DNA of 64,000 nucleotides from Salipiger aestuarii (GCF_003259905.1 NZ_QLMG01000001.1:1-64000), one strand, 5' to 3'; counted from the first letter of the stretch, positions 36,797-47,087 are shown. A program made the numbers and translations. Notes: generated by a model not told the origin, from the sequence alone.

Positions 36797-38946
36797 CGCC
36801 AGAACCGCCCCCAGTCGGATTGCAGGCCGGGCTGCTGGAAGTTGCGCACCTGGGTGTACAGCCGCCCGTTCACGTCCAGCCGCGCGCCGCCGTCGCGCTG
36901 CACGGGTCGGATGGTGCGCGCGATGGTGGTGTCGGTGCGCTGGCCGACAAGCGCCGACAGCGGAATTTCGAACCGGATGCCCTTGTCGAACGAGCCTTCG
37001 CCGAATTCGTCGAAGCTGACATCGGTGAAGGTGGCGAAGGCGCCGATCTTGATGCCGTTGTCGAATTCGCGGTCGATGCCAAGGGTCGCGCCCCAGTCGC
37101 CGGCCAGATAGCGCCCGGCGTCTGCCTGATACAGAAAGCCATCGTCGCCTTCCCAGTAGGCCGAGGCATGTCCGGTCAGGATGTCGTAATCCTGAAACCC
37201 GAGGTCCTGGGCAAAGTCGCGCTGTCTGGCGTAGTTGACTTCGACGCCAAGCCCGAGGCGGCTGTCCACCGGCTTCCACAGCATCTCGCCCGAAACGCCG
37301 CCGAACATGGGTTCGAACCAGCCCGCGCTGACACGGGCGAACAGGTCGTCGCCGGGGCGAAAGTACTTCGCCGCCGTCAGGTCGCGCAGCGTCACCGAAT
37401 CCTGATCGGCGTAGCGCGCGTTGTCAGAGCGCACATGCGGCAGATCGGAATTCGAGTCTGGCAGGTCTCCGGCGCTGCCCGACAGTTTCTGGCGCAGCGC
37501 CCCCTGGAACACGACACCGGGGCGCGGTTCGTAGCGCGCGCTCAGCTCGGCGCCGAAACTCAGTCGGATCGGGCTGTCGGGGTCGAAATAGCTGGCTTCA
37601 AGGTAGGGTCCGGCGCGCCAGTCGAACTGCGGGAACCGTGCCACGGCGGCCGGGGGCAGGTCGCGGGCATCCTCGATGCGGGCGCGGGCAAAGCTTTGCC
37701 AGGCGCCGTCGGGGGCGTGTTCAAGCTCTTCAAGGTCGGACCGGTTTATCACCACGGTGCTGACCGGCAGGCCGTTGTGGCCGACCAGCGTGATTTCATA
37801 TCGCTCGATCGAGGGCGGCAGGTTGTTGGTCATCATCCGCGCGACGCGCCCCACCGCCTGCGCAGGCCCGCTCTGGCGGCCCATCCGGAACGCAATGCGG
37901 GCGGTGTGCGGCGCCACGTCGAAGCCTTCAAGCACAAGGTCATCGGCTTCAAGAAAGCGCTGCATGTTGTCTTGCAGGATCGCGCCCGCGTCCGCCTGCC
38001 GCGCCCAGCCCAGATCGTTGGCGGCGCCCGGCGCGCGCGGCGTCACGGGAAATGGCGCGCGGTCGAACCCGCCCGGATAGGCGTTCGGGGTCCTGGGGTT
38101 GAAGGTATATGTCAGCCCGGCGGCGATGGTGGACCCGTAAAGCCAGGCACCATTCAACTGCATCCGGTCGCCGACGCGCCAGGACAGGCCGAAATTGAAC
38201 GGCGAGCGATGCTCGAAAGACGTGTTTTCTTCTTCGGCGGCGTAATCGTCGGACGAATATTCCACCGACAGCACCATGCGATCGCTGTATGCGTATTGCA
38301 CACCGGCAAACAGCGCCGCATCGCCGCGGAACCATTGCTTGGCGTCCAGCCGGCCGGTGCCCTGCACCCCTCCCGGCCCATCGGGGCGGGTTTCGAACCT
38401 GTCGCCAAGCACGCCCAGCGGATTGGCAAAGCCCCCCAGGCTGGCAAAACGCCCCCAGCCCAGTCCGGTGGTGGCGCGCAGGCGACCGATTGTCTTGGTT
38501 GCGACAAGATATTCGCCGGCATAGATCCCGGTGCCGCCGAAATCCTGAAGCCCAAGCGTGACGGCGGGCGCTGTCGGGCCTTCCTCGGCCAGCAGGAACC
38601 GCAGATCGAAGCTGCGATCATAATATTCGTCGATACCCGCGTAGCTGTCGAGATTGGCATAGCGAAACACGCCAGAAATGCGCGGGGTGATCTGGAAATG
38701 TCCGGTCAGGCGGCGTGAGCCGTTCAGCATGCTGAGCGACAGGTCGATATCGGCATCGCGCGACGGGTGCGCCGACGGCATATCGACGATGCCCGGCACG
38801 CCCATGAAATTCAGCGTCGGGCGGTTCCACGCCCACTGGCTTTCCTGGGGCAGGGCCGCCTGTGCCGACAGCGCGCAGAAAGACGATGCCAGCGCAAGTT
38901 TCCGCGCGGCGCGTTTGCCTCGCGCTGTCCGTGTTGCAACCGGCAT
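36793..38946 (-). CDS. yjbH: YjbH/GfcD-family outer-membrane exopolysaccharide protein
   Basis: 717 residues with a signal peptide (to AQA, about residue 30) and a long beta-rich body of YjbH type: NRPTLNFMGVPGIVDMPSAH, then LGLQDFGGTGIYAGEYLVATK, ending in DTTIARTIRPVQRDGGARLDV. It is predicted to form an outer-membrane barrel for polysaccharide release. ATG 38944-38946 with GGAGGGCAGAA in front. First gene of the minus-strand export set, divergent from the rhamnose genes. Confidence 0.88.
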   Translation of the reverse strand: MPVATRTARGKRAARKLALASSFCALSAQAALPQESQWAWNRPTLNFMGVPGIVDMPSAHPSRDADIDLSLSMLNGSRRLTGHFQITPRISGVFRYANLDSYAGIDEYYDRSFDLRFLLAEEGPTAPAVTLGLQDFGGTGIYAGEYLVATKTIGRLRATTGLGWGRFASLGGFANPLGVLGDRFETRPDGPGGVQGTGRLDAKQWFRGDAALFAGVQYAYSDRMVLSVEYSSDDYAAEEENTSFEHRSPFNFGLSWRVGDRMQLNGAWLYGSTIAAGLTYTFNPRTPNAYPGGFDRAPFPVTPRAPGAANDLGWARQADAGAILQDNMQRFLEADDLVLEGFDVAPHTARIAFRMGRQSGPAQAVGRVARMMTNNLPPSIERYEITLVGHNGLPVSTVVINRSDLEELEHAPDGAWQSFARARIEDARDLPPAAVARFPQFDWRAGPYLEASYFDPDSPIRLSFGAELSARYEPRPGVVFQGALRQKLSGSAGDLPDSNSDLPHVRSDNARYADQDSVTLRDLTAAKYFRPGDDLFARVSAGWFEPMFGGVSGEMLWKPVDSRLGLGVEVNYARQRDFAQDLGFQDYDILTGHASAYWEGDDGFLYQADAGRYLAGDWGATLGIDREFDNGIKIGAFATFTDVSFDEFGEGSFDKGIRFEIPLSALVGQRTDTTIARTIRPVQRDGGARLDVNGRLYTQVRNFQQPGLQSDWGRFWR

Positions 38947-39062
38947 TTCTGCCCTCCACCGCGTCTTTAGTGTCGGGCAAGCGGCTGGGCCTCCCGTCAT
39001 CTTGTTATTTGCGAGCAGTGTCGCGCGGGCGGGCGGGCGCTGCAAACCTCTGTGGTCGAAAG

Positions 39063-39138
39063 CGTGTCGTTGCGTCAGCGATCGTGTCGTTCTGCACACA
39101 GAGCGAAATGCGATGCCGGCCCTTTGCTGCACGACACG
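39063..39138. promoter_or_regulatory. CGTGTCGTT repeats in the divergent yjbH/rfbC promoter region
   Basis: CGTGTCGTT occurs at 39063-39071 and 39083-39091 (20 bp apart, two helical turns), and the inverted core ACGACACG at 39131-39138. They lie in the 302-bp region between yjbH and rfbC. Spacing suits a regulator dimer binding on one face, but no known regulator is assigned. Confidence 0.35.
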
Positions 39139-39248
39139 GCTGTGCCGCGGTCTTTGGGGGGCTTTTGCGGCGCGGGTGTGCGGCTTCGTTGACACGGCGA
39201 AGCGGCTTATGCGACCTGTGCGATGTCGTAGTTGCGAAAGGCCGTTCC

Positions 39249-39818
39249 ATGCTAGACATCCAGCCGACCGGTGTGCCCGGCGTTCTTGTCCTGACGCCGC
39301 GCCGGTTTGGGGATGCGCGCGGTTTCTTCTGCGAAAGCTGGAATGCCGGACGGTTGGCGGACCACGGGCTGCATTACGATTTCGTGCAGGACAATCATTC
39401 GATGTCGGCGCAGGTGGGCACGGTGCGCGGCCTGCATTTCCAGTCTCCTCCGCATGCGCAGGCCAAGCTGGTGCGCTGCGGGCGGGGGCGCCTGTTCGAT
39501 GTGGCGGTGGACATCCGCAAGGGCTCGCCCACCTACGGGCAATGGGTTGGCGAAGAGCTGTCGTTCGACAACGGCAGGCAACTTCTGATTCCGGCGGGCT
39601 TTCTGCACGGCTTTGCCACGCGCGAGCCCGATACCGAGATCTGCTACAAATGTACCGACTATTACGCGCCGGACTGCGACGGCGCGGTGCGCTTCGATGA
39701 CCCGTCCATCGGCATCGCCTGGGGCCTGGCGGGCGACGCGGTGCTGTCGGACAAGGATGCCGCAGCCCCCCTGCTGGCGGATTTCGACAGCCCCTTCGTG
39801 TGGGAGGGCACGGCATGA
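39249..39818 (+). CDS. rfbC: dTDP-4-dehydrorhamnose 3,5-epimerase
   Basis: 189 residues, a cupin of RmlC type: [29 protein letters not shown] with the catalytic His, and [14 protein letters not shown]. It epimerises the sugar intermediate in dTDP-L-rhamnose synthesis. First of four genes; it overlaps rfbB at ATGA. Confidence 0.94.
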   Translation: MLDIQPTGVPGVLVLTPRRFGDARGFFCESWNAGRLADHGLHYDFVQDNHSMSAQVGTVRGLHFQSPPHAQAKLVRCGRGRLFDVAVDIRKGSPTYGQWVGEELSFDNGRQLLIPAGFLHGFATREPDTEICYKCTDYYAPDCDGAVRFDDPSIGIAWGLAGDAVLSDKDAAAPLLADFDSPFVWEGTA

Positions 39819-40855
39819 AGCTGCTTGTCACCGGGGGCGCCGGGTTCATCGGCTCGGCGGTGGTGCGCCGCGCGGTGGCGCAGGGTCATCAGGTGGTGAA
39901 CCTCGATGCGCTGACCTATGCCGCCTGCCTGGACAACGTGGCCAGCGTCGCCGACAACCCGCTATATGTCTTTGAACAGGCCGACATCCGCGACCGCGCC
40001 GCGCTGGATCGCATCCTTGCGAAGCATCAGCCCGACGCGGTGATGCATCTGGCCGCCGAATCCCATGTGGACCGCAGCATCGACGGGCCGGGCACCTTCA
40101 TCGACACCAACGTCATGGGCACCTTTCACCTGCTGGAAGCCGCGCGGGCCTATTGGGTGGCGCGGGGCAAGCCCGACCGCTTTCGCTTTCACCACATTTC
40201 GACCGACGAAGTGTTCGGCTCGCTCGGGGCCACGGGACAGTTCACCGAGGACACGCCTTACGATCCGCGCTCGCCCTATTCCGCGTCCAAGGCGGGGTCC
40301 GACCATCTGGTGCGTGCCTGGCATGAAACCTACGGCCTGCCGGTGGTGCTGACCAATTGCTCCAACAATTACGGCCCCTACCATTTCCCAGAAAAGCTGA
40401 TCCCGGTCATCGTCCTGAATGCGCTGGCGGGCAAGGCGCTGCCGATTTACGGCGATGGGTCCAATGTGCGCGACTGGCTGTACGTCGAAGACCACGCCGA
40501 GGCGCTGCTGCTGGTGGTCGCCAGGGGCGCACCGGGCCGCAGCTACAATATCGGGGGCGAGAATGAGCGCAGCAACCTTGATCTGGTGCGTACGCTTTGC
40601 GCGATCCTTGACCGCAAGCGCCCCAGGGACGGGTCATATGCCGACCAGATCACCTTTGTGACCGACCGCCCCGGACATGACGCGCGCTATGCCATCGACC
40701 CCGTGCGCATCCGCGAGGAACTGGGCTGGCGCCCCTCCGTCACCGTCGAACAGGGGCTGGAGCTGACCGTCGACTGGTACCTTGCGAACGAACCCTGGTG
40801 GCGCGCCCTGCAGGAACGCCACGGCGTCGGTCAGCGGCTGGGGGTCCGCGCATGA
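39815..40855 (+). CDS. rfbB: dTDP-glucose 4,6-dehydratase
   Basis: 346 residues of the short-chain dehydrogenase type: [33 protein letters not shown] and catalytic YSASKAG. It makes dTDP-4-keto-6-deoxyglucose. It overlaps rfbC and rfbD by 4 nt each, so the genes are coupled. Confidence 0.95.
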   Translation: MKLLVTGGAGFIGSAVVRRAVAQGHQVVNLDALTYAACLDNVASVADNPLYVFEQADIRDRAALDRILAKHQPDAVMHLAAESHVDRSIDGPGTFIDTNVMGTFHLLEAARAYWVARGKPDRFRFHHISTDEVFGSLGATGQFTEDTPYDPRSPYSASKAGSDHLVRAWHETYGLPVVLTNCSNNYGPYHFPEKLIPVIVLNALAGKALPIYGDGSNVRDWLYVEDHAEALLLVVARGAPGRSYNIGGENERSNLDLVRTLCAILDRKRPRDGSYADQITFVTDRPGHDARYAIDPVRIREELGWRPSVTVEQGLELTVDWYLANEPWWRALQERHGVGQRLGVRA

Positions 40856-41694
40856 TCCTGGTGTTCGGCAAGACCGGGCAGGTCGCGCGGGAACTGGCGC
40901 GCCGCGCCCCCGAGGCGCGGTTTCTGGGCCGGGGCGCCGCGGATTTTACCGACCCCGCCGCCTGCGCGGCCTGCATCGGCGATGACGTCACGGCGGTGAT
41001 CAACGCGGTCGCCTACACAGCGGTCGACCAGGCCGAAGACCAAGAAGCCCTCGCCACGGTGATAAACGCCGACACCCCCGGCGCCATCGCGCAGGTATGC
41101 GCGGACCGGGGCATTCCCCTGGTGCATATTTCGACCGATTATGTCTTCGACGGAGCAGGCAATGCGCCCTTTGCTCCCGATGCGCCCACCGCGCCGCTGG
41201 GCGCCTATGGGCGCAGCAAGCTCGCCGGAGAGGCCGCCGTGCGCGGTGCAGGTGGCCCCCATGCCATCTTGCGCACATCCTGGGTGGTGTCGGCGCATGG
41301 CAAGAACTTCGTCAAGACGATGCTGGCGCTTGGCCAAAGCCGCGACCGGCTGACGGTTGTCGCCGATCAGATCGGCGGTCCGACCCCGGCGGGCGACATC
41401 GCAGCCGCCTGCCTCGCCATCGCCGCCGTGCTGCAAGACGCGCCCGAAAAGACCGGAACCTACCATTTCTCGGGTGCACCCGATGTCAGCTGGGCCGATT
41501 TCGCGCGGCAGATCATGGCCCAGGCCGAACTGGCCTGCGACATCATCGACATTCCCGGCAGCGACTATCCGACACCGGCGCAACGCCCCGGAAATTCGCG
41601 CATGGACTGCACCACGACCGTATCCGTCTTTGGCATCCCCCGCCCCGACTGGCGCAGGGGTCTTGCTGCCATCCTTTCCGACCTGCCGGACTGA
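40852..41694 (+). CDS. rfbD: dTDP-4-dehydrorhamnose reductase
   Basis: 280 residues: [12 protein letters not shown] nucleotide loop, [26 protein letters not shown] and catalytic YGRSKLAGE. It makes dTDP-L-rhamnose, the activated sugar for surface polysaccharide. Confidence 0.94.
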   Translation: MILVFGKTGQVARELARRAPEARFLGRGAADFTDPAACAACIGDDVTAVINAVAYTAVDQAEDQEALATVINADTPGAIAQVCADRGIPLVHISTDYVFDGAGNAPFAPDAPTAPLGAYGRSKLAGEAAVRGAGGPHAILRTSWVVSAHGKNFVKTMLALGQSRDRLTVVADQIGGPTPAGDIAAACLAIAAVLQDAPEKTGTYHFSGAPDVSWADFARQIMAQAELACDIIDIPGSDYPTPAQRPGNSRMDCTTTVSVFGIPRPDWRRGLAAILSDLPD

Positions 41695-41728
41695 CCCGGC
41701 GCGCATTCGAGCAAAAGGCATTTTCAGC

Positions 41729-42610
41729 ATGACGACACGCAAAGGCATCATTCTCGCCGGCGGTTCTGGCACCCGGCTGTATCCGATCACCATCGGGGTG
41801 TCGAAACAGCTGCTGCCGATCTATGACAAGCCGATGATCTACTATCCGCTGTCGGTGCTGATGCTGGCCGGGATCCGCGAGATCCTTGTCATCACCACGC
41901 CGCAGGATCAGGACCAGTTCATCCGCACCCTTGGCGACGGCAGCCAGTGGGGCGTGTCGCTGACCTATGTGGTGCAGCCCAGCCCCGACGGTCTGGCGCA
42001 GGCGTTCATTCTGGCACGGGATTTCCTGAACGGCGCGCCCTCGGCCCTGGTGCTGGGCGACAACATCTTTTACGGCCATGGCCTGCCCGAACTGATGGCG
42101 CAGGCGGATGCCCGCCCCGACGGAGGCACCGTGTTCGGCTATCGCGTCGCGGACCCCGAACGCTATGGCGTGGTTGCTTTCGACGCCGGTGGCCAGGCCA
42201 CTGCCATCATCGAAAAGCCGGACGTGCCGCCGTCGCATTACGCGGTGACGGGGCTGTATTTCCTGGATGGCTCGGCACCGGACCGGGCCGCACAGGTGGC
42301 GCCGTCGGCGCGCGGAGAGCTGGAAATCACCACCTTGCTGGAAATGTACCTGCACGAGGGCAAGCTGGACGTGAAACGCATGGGGCGCGGCTATGCTTGG
42401 CTGGACACCGGCACGCACGGCTCGTTGCTGGATGCGGGAAACTTCGTGCGCACGCTGGAAGAACGCCAGGGTCTTCAGACCGGGTGCCCCGAGGAAATCG
42501 CCTATGACAAAGGCTGGATCAGCAAGGAAGACCTGGCCGCCCGTGCCGAGATGTTCCGCAAGAACGACTACGGGCGTTACCTCGCCGCATTGCTCGGGCG
42601 CCCGGTCTGA
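41729..42610 (+). CDS. rfbA: Glucose-1-phosphate thymidylyltransferase
   Basis: 293 residues, the usual RmlA length, with [33 protein letters not shown] and [10 protein letters not shown]. It makes dTDP-glucose, the first step of the rhamnose pathway. The ATG 41729 has AAAAGGCATTTTCAGC in front. Confidence 0.95.
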   Translation: MTTRKGIILAGGSGTRLYPITIGVSKQLLPIYDKPMIYYPLSVLMLAGIREILVITTPQDQDQFIRTLGDGSQWGVSLTYVVQPSPDGLAQAFILARDFLNGAPSALVLGDNIFYGHGLPELMAQADARPDGGTVFGYRVADPERYGVVAFDAGGQATAIIEKPDVPPSHYAVTGLYFLDGSAPDRAAQVAPSARGELEITTLLEMYLHEGKLDVKRMGRGYAWLDTGTHGSLLDAGNFVRTLEERQGLQTGCPEEIAYDKGWISKEDLAARAEMFRKNDYGRYLAALLGRPV

Positions 42611-42768
42611 GGCGCGGGTTCCGGGGCGCCAACTCACGCCGAGCCTGCGCGCCAGGGCTTGGCCGGGCGCGGTTACACCCTATCTGGATCTGCAAGGCCG
42701 GCGGATATCGCATAACCGCAAGGCGGGTGCGATACCCGTGGCAATGATTCGAGCAGGAAGGACCCCGT

Positions 42769-43353
42769 ATGCTCCGTACCCTTGCAGCCGCCCTGACCGC
42801 GGTCGCGCTGACCGCCGTTCCGGCAGCGGCCGAAAAACTGTCGCTCGGGCAGATTTCGCAATATCTCAACACCGTGCAATCGGCCAAAAGCCCGTTCACG
42901 CAGATCAACGGCGATGGCACGATCTCGACCGGGACGGTGTATATCAAGCGCCCCGGCAAGATGCGCTTTGAATACAATCCGCCCGAACAGGCGCTGGTGC
43001 TGGCCTGGTCCGGCGCGGTCTATATCTTTGACAAAAAGGTCGGCGGCCAGCCGGAAACCTACCCGCTCAGCCAGACGCCGCTGTCGATTATCCTCGCGCG
43101 CAACGTGAATCTGGGGCAGGCGGGCATGGTCACGGGCCACAGCTATGACGGCACCGCAACCACGGTGACGGCGCAGGATCCGGCGCATCCCGAATACGGC
43201 TCGATCCAGATGAAATTCACCGACAGCCCCGTGGAACTGCGCCAGTGGGTCGTGCGCGACGGCAACGGCAGCACCACGACCGTGGTCCTGGGCGGGCTGT
43301 CGGACACCAAGCTGTCGAACCGCACCTTCGACGTGAACCGCGTCAGCAACTGA
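42769..43353 (+). CDS. lolA: LolA-family outer-membrane lipoprotein carrier
   Basis: 194 residues with a signal peptide (to AAA, about 20), then a single-domain LolA-like barrel (GTVYIKRPGKMRFEYNPP). It would carry lipoproteins across the periplasm to the outer membrane. The ATG follows AGGAAGGACCCCGT. Distant LolA-like proteins also exist, so exact function is inferred. Confidence 0.8.
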   Translation: MLRTLAAALTAVALTAVPAAAEKLSLGQISQYLNTVQSAKSPFTQINGDGTISTGTVYIKRPGKMRFEYNPPEQALVLAWSGAVYIFDKKVGGQPETYPLSQTPLSIILARNVNLGQAGMVTGHSYDGTATTVTAQDPAHPEYGSIQMKFTDSPVELRQWVVRDGNGSTTTVVLGGLSDTKLSNRTFDVNRVSN

Positions 43354-43361
43354 TCGCGGCG

Positions 43362-43384
43362 GCGGCGCCCGTCGGGGGCGCCGC
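43362..43384. terminator. Hairpin between convergent lolA and transglycosylase genes
   Basis: GCGGCGCCC (43362-43370) pairs with GGGCGCCGC (43376-43384) across a 5-nt loop. It could end transcription from both sides; no T run is present. Confidence 0.4.
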
Positions 43385-43392
43385 GCAGTCGT

Positions 43393-43986
43393 TCAGCGTG
43401 CGGCGCGGCAGGTGGCCAGCTGCACCTGATAGACCAGCGATCGCTCGCCGACATCGTCGGCCACCCGAACCAGCCAGGCCTTGTTGTTGTAGGTGCCCCG
43501 GCGAAAGCCGGTGCGCCCTTCGTGATAGGCAAGGTACTGGTTGCGGGCATCGTGCATGTTCAGCCCGAGCGACCGCCGCGAGCCGCTCATGTACCAGCCC
43601 ATGAAATCCACCGCATCGGCGATGTTGTCACGCCGCGCGCGCCGGTTGCCGGTTTCTTCCAGGTATTCGTCCCAGGTGCCGTCCAGCGCCTGGCTGTACC
43701 CGAAGGCCGAGCTTTGGCGGCCATAGGGAATCACTCCCAGCGCATAGCGGAACGGGGTCCGCGCGTCCGAGATGAATTTGCTTTCCTGATAAATCGTCGC
43801 CATCTGCACGTGCATCGGCACGCCCCACTTGCGCTCGGCCGCGCGAAAGGCGCGGGCATAATGGGGACGTTCGTCCAGGATTGCACATGCGTTTTCCAGA
43901 TCGCGTGGTGCTGTCCCGCTGCCACCGCCACCCCCGCAGGATGCCGCCAGCAACACGAGCACCAGCGCGCGAAGCCATCTGCTCAT
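43393..43986 (-). CDS. Lipoprotein with SLT-like lytic transglycosylase domain
   Basis: 197 residues with a lipoprotein signal (LLAASCGGG, Cys at about 17) and a lysozyme-like region: IYQESKFISDARTPF with a candidate catalytic Glu, then SAFGYSQALDGTWDEYLEETG and YHEGRTGFRRGTYN. It would cut peptidoglycan glycan strands or act as an anchor. It converges on lolA. Confidence 0.75.
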   Translation of the reverse strand: MSRWLRALVLVLLAASCGGGGGSGTAPRDLENACAILDERPHYARAFRAAERKWGVPMHVQMATIYQESKFISDARTPFRYALGVIPYGRQSSAFGYSQALDGTWDEYLEETGNRRARRDNIADAVDFMGWYMSGSRRSLGLNMHDARNQYLAYHEGRTGFRRGTYNNKAWLVRVADDVGERSLVYQVQLATCRAAR

Positions 43987-44242
43987 CTGCCTCTCGCTTC
44001 TTGTGTTTTGCGCCGTGTTCGGCTTGTCGTTTTCGGTCTCTTGCCTGTGCAGAGGATACAGCATTGCGTCAGGCGATGGAATCACAATTGCACCAGCGAC
44101 GAGGGCGCGGCAAAAGCCAGCCGTGGCGCGCGATTTGGACTGTGCGCTGCACACCACTGTGCGGCCTCGACGCACAGAGTGTTTCCGCTAAATTACGTCA
44201 CAAAGTTGGACAATCTGCCACAATGATGACAACACTTGGGCC

Positions 44243-44581
44243 ATGAGTTCACAGATGCACACACACCGCGCGAAATATCACCTGGGCCAGGTCGTTCGCC
44301 ACCGTAAGCACCCGTTTCGCGGGGTGGTTTTCGATGTGGACCCGGAATTCAGCAACACCGACGACTGGTATGAGGCGATTCCCGAAGAATCGCGCCCGGT
44401 CAAGAATCAGCCGTTTTACCACCTCCTGGCTGAAAACGATCAGAGCTTTTATGTGGCCTATGTGTCCGAACAGAACCTGATTGCCGATTATTCGGGCGAA
44501 CCGGTGGATCATCCGGATATTCCCGACCTTTTCGGCAATTTCACCGATGGCAGCTACGAGCTGCACTTCGCTCTCAACTGA
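44243..44581 (+). CDS. hspQ: HspQ/YccV-type hemimethylated-DNA-binding protein
   Basis: 112 residues: RAKYHLGQVVRHRKHPFRGVVFDVDPEF and ADYSGEPVDHPDIPDLF are characteristic of HspQ, a heat-inducible protein linked to protein turnover (Lon specificity) and described as binding hemimethylated DNA. ATG 44255 is an alternative start and gives a similar N-terminus. Confidence 0.88.
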   Translation: MSSQMHTHRAKYHLGQVVRHRKHPFRGVVFDVDPEFSNTDDWYEAIPEESRPVKNQPFYHLLAENDQSFYVAYVSEQNLIADYSGEPVDHPDIPDLFGNFTDGSYELHFALN

Positions 44582-44613
44582 ACTCTCTGTCCGTAACATG
44601 CTCACGTCACGGA

Positions 44614-44639
44614 GAAACGCCCCCGCAAGGGGGCGTTTC
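44614..44639. terminator. Bidirectional terminator between hspQ and threonine aldolase
   Basis: GAAACGCCCCC (44614-44624) pairs perfectly with GGGGGCGTTTC (44629-44639) around a GCAA tetraloop, with T-rich sequence on both outgoing sides (CGTTT on plus). It lies between two converging genes. Confidence 0.75.
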
Positions 44640-44644
44640 GCGTT

Positions 44645-45688
44645 TCAGACTGCCTTGTCGAGATGATCCAGAAACGCCGAAACCTGTGCCGGTTCCAGCG
44701 ACCAGTCGCACACAAGGCGGCCCATGATCTGTTGTTGCGGGTCGCCGTCCAGCGCGCCCCAGATGTTATAGGCCACCCCGGCGTCGTGCAGCGCCCGATG
44801 CACGCTGCGCGCCGCGTCAAAGAACACCATGTTGGCGTGGGTGTCGTTCAGCACGGAAACCCCAAGGCCCTTCATCCCCTGGATGATCTGATCGCAGCGG
44901 GCATTGGCCTGATGGGCGAGGTCTTTCCACAGATCCCGCGTGAGATAGGCATCCATCTGCGCCGCCAGATAGCGGTGCTTGGAAAACAGTATCGCGCCGC
45001 GCTTTCGGCGGTATTCGAATTCCTCGGCGCGGGCGGGATCAAAGATCAGCACCGCCTCGACGCCCATCAATCCGTTCTTGGTGCCGCCAAAGACGCAGAT
45101 GTCGACACCCGCCTTCCAGCTCATCTGTGCCGGGGACACGCCCAGCTTGACGGCGGCATTGGCAAACCGGGCGCCGTCCAGATGCACGGGCAGGCCGTAT
45201 TCCTGAGCGACCGCGGTCAGCGCGTGCAGCTCGTTCATGGAATAGACGTTGCCGCGTTCGGTGACCTGGGTGATCGACACCGGGCCGCGTTTCGGGCCGT
45301 GCACGCCGCGGTTCTGTTCGCCCTCGATGGCGGCGCGCAGCGCGTCGGGCGTCATGCGGTCGCTGCCGGGGACCAGCGTCAGCTTGGCCCCCCCGGTAAA
45401 GAATTCCGGCGCGTTGCACTCATCCTCGTGGATATGCGCGACCGGAGAGGCGAACACCGTGCCATAGGGCGGGCACAGCAGCGCCAGCGCCAGCACGTTC
45501 GCCGCCGTGCCGGTGGGCACGAGGTAGACGGCGGCCTGCGGCGCCTCGAACAGATCGCGCAGGCGGTCGGCGACCGACAGGCTCAGCGCATCGGCACCAT
45601 AGCCGCTGACATGGCCCGCATTGGCACGCGACAGCGCGTCGATCACCTGCGGCGGCACGGGGCCGGAATTGTCAGAGGCAAAGAACAT
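44645..45688 (-). CDS. ltaE: L-threonine aldolase family (low specificity)
   Basis: 347 residues of the PLP-dependent beta-eliminating lyase class; GTKNGLMG carries the likely PLP lysine and HIHEDECNAPEFF and HLDGARFANAAVKLGV match the family. It cleaves threonine-type 3-hydroxy amino acids to glycine and an aldehyde. Its ATG shares one base with the ycgN stop (TGATG). Confidence 0.85.
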   Translation of the reverse strand: MFFASDNSGPVPPQVIDALSRANAGHVSGYGADALSLSVADRLRDLFEAPQAAVYLVPTGTAANVLALALLCPPYGTVFASPVAHIHEDECNAPEFFTGGAKLTLVPGSDRMTPDALRAAIEGEQNRGVHGPKRGPVSITQVTERGNVYSMNELHALTAVAQEYGLPVHLDGARFANAAVKLGVSPAQMSWKAGVDICVFGGTKNGLMGVEAVLIFDPARAEEFEYRRKRGAILFSKHRYLAAQMDAYLTRDLWKDLAHQANARCDQIIQGMKGLGVSVLNDTHANMVFFDAARSVHRALHDAGVAYNIWGALDGDPQQQIMGRLVCDWSLEPAQVSAFLDHLDKAV

Positions 45689-46158
45689 CAGGTCGGCTCC
45701 TCTATGATGTGGTCTTCCCAGTCGTCGTCATCGACTTCGAACTCGGACACGGTACGGCCCTGCATCGACACGCCCGCGCGGTGAACCGATTCCGGATCTC
45801 CGGTGATCAGAGGGTGCCATTTGTACAGCGGCTTGCCCTGCCACAGCAGTTTGTAGGCGCAGGTTTCGGGCATCCAGTAAAGGTTGTCTTCCATGTTCCT
45901 GGGGCCCAGAACGATGCATTCGGGCACGAACTGGTGACGGATCGGGTATTGCGAACAGCGGCAGGTTTCGCCGTCAAGCAGGCGGCAGGCGACGCGGGTC
46001 AGCGCGACATCGCCGGTGTCCTCGTCTTCCAGCTTGTTCAGGCAGCACTTGCCACAGCCGTCGCACAGCGCCTCCCATTCTGCGTCCGACATCCGGGACA
46101 GCGGCTTGCGTTCCCAGAACCGGGGCGCAAGGCCGGTACGGGCGATGGGGTCGCTCAC
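45688..46158 (-). CDS. YcgN-family cysteine cluster protein
   Basis: 156 residues with the YcgN cysteine pattern (CDGCGKCCLNKLE, then CRLLDGETCRCSQYPIR), likely binding a metal or Fe-S centre; function unknown. GTG 46156-46158 starts it and overlaps the ribF stop (GTGA). Confidence 0.85.
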   Translation of the reverse strand: MSDPIARTGLAPRFWERKPLSRMSDAEWEALCDGCGKCCLNKLEDEDTGDVALTRVACRLLDGETCRCSQYPIRHQFVPECIVLGPRNMEDNLYWMPETCAYKLLWQGKPLYKWHPLITGDPESVHRAGVSMQGRTVSEFEVDDDDWEDHIIEEPT

Positions 46159-47087
46159 AGCGCGGCCAGAATGCCGCGCGCGCGGACGCAGTCGCGGTCC
46201 ATCTGCGCGATCAGGGCATCCAGCCCGTCGAATTTCTGTTCGGGGCGCAGATACTCGACCAGCCCCACGGACAACGTCGCACCGTAAAGATCGCCGGAAA
46301 AATCGAACAGATAGGTTTCCAGGTTCGGCAGGTTGTTCCCGAACATCGGGCGCACCCCCATAGAGGCCGCTCCGTGATACTGCCCCTTGTGCTCGCCCGT
46401 CAGCACATCGACAACCACCGCGTAGACGCCCAGCTTGGGCTGGTGCAGCCCTTCGATCGACATGTTGGCGGTCGGGTAGCCAAGCTGGCGACCGCGCTGC
46501 TCTCCGCCGATCACCACGCCTTCGATGCGGTGCCAGTGCCCCAACTGGGCGGCGGCCTCGCGCGGACGCCCATCGCTAAGCGCCTGGCGGATCGCGGTGG
46601 AACTGACACGGGCCTGCCCCTGCGCCAGAAGCTCGGCGATGGTGACGCCAAAGCCCAGTTCCGCGCCAAATGCCGCGAGATCGCCGGCCGTGCCCTTGCG
46701 GTCCTTGCCGAAACGGAAATCGGCGCCCACCACCACATGACGCAGGCCAAGCCCGTCGGAAATGACCTGCCGGGCAAAGTCACCCGGGGTCAGCGACGCC
46801 AGCGCGGCGTTGAAATTCAGCTCGTACAGGCGATCGACGCCCAGCTTTTCCAGCCGGCTGGCCCGTGCCTTGTCCGACATCAGCCGAAAGGGCGGCATGT
46901 CGGGGGCGAAATACTCGCGTGGGTGGGGTTCGAATGTCAGCACGCCCAGCGGGGCGCCGTCCGCCGCCCCGCGGGCCAGTTCGATGACGGCCTGATGGCC
47001 GATGTGAACGCCGTCGAAATTGCCCAGGGCGGCGCTTGCCCCCCGGTCCTGATCTTCGACGAACTGATAATCCCGTACGATGCGCAT
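46155..47087 (-). CDS. ribF: Bifunctional riboflavin kinase/FAD synthetase
   Basis: 310 residues. The FAD synthetase half has LGNFDGVHIGHQAVI and VVVGADFRFGKDRKG; the C-terminal kinase half has GYPTANM, GVYAVVV and ETYLFDFSGDLYG. It converts riboflavin to FMN and FAD. ATG 47087 is chosen, as the upstream extension is not conserved. Confidence 0.95.
   Translation of the reverse strand: MRIVRDYQFVEDQDRGASAALGNFDGVHIGHQAVIELARGAADGAPLGVLTFEPHPREYFAPDMPPFRLMSDKARASRLEKLGVDRLYELNFNAALASLTPGDFARQVISDGLGLRHVVVGADFRFGKDRKGTAGDLAAFGAELGFGVTIAELLAQGQARVSSTAIRQALSDGRPREAAAQLGHWHRIEGVVIGGEQRGRQLGYPTANMSIEGLHQPKLGVYAVVVDVLTGEHKGQYHGAASMGVRPMFGNNLPNLETYLFDFSGDLYGATLSVGLVEYLRPEQKFDGLDALIAQMDRDCVRARGILAAL

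Noticed and set aside
36604-38718. 704-codon open frame on the plus strand
   Set aside because: It is antisense to yjbH and yjbF, with His/Arg/Pro-rich composition typical of shadow frames.
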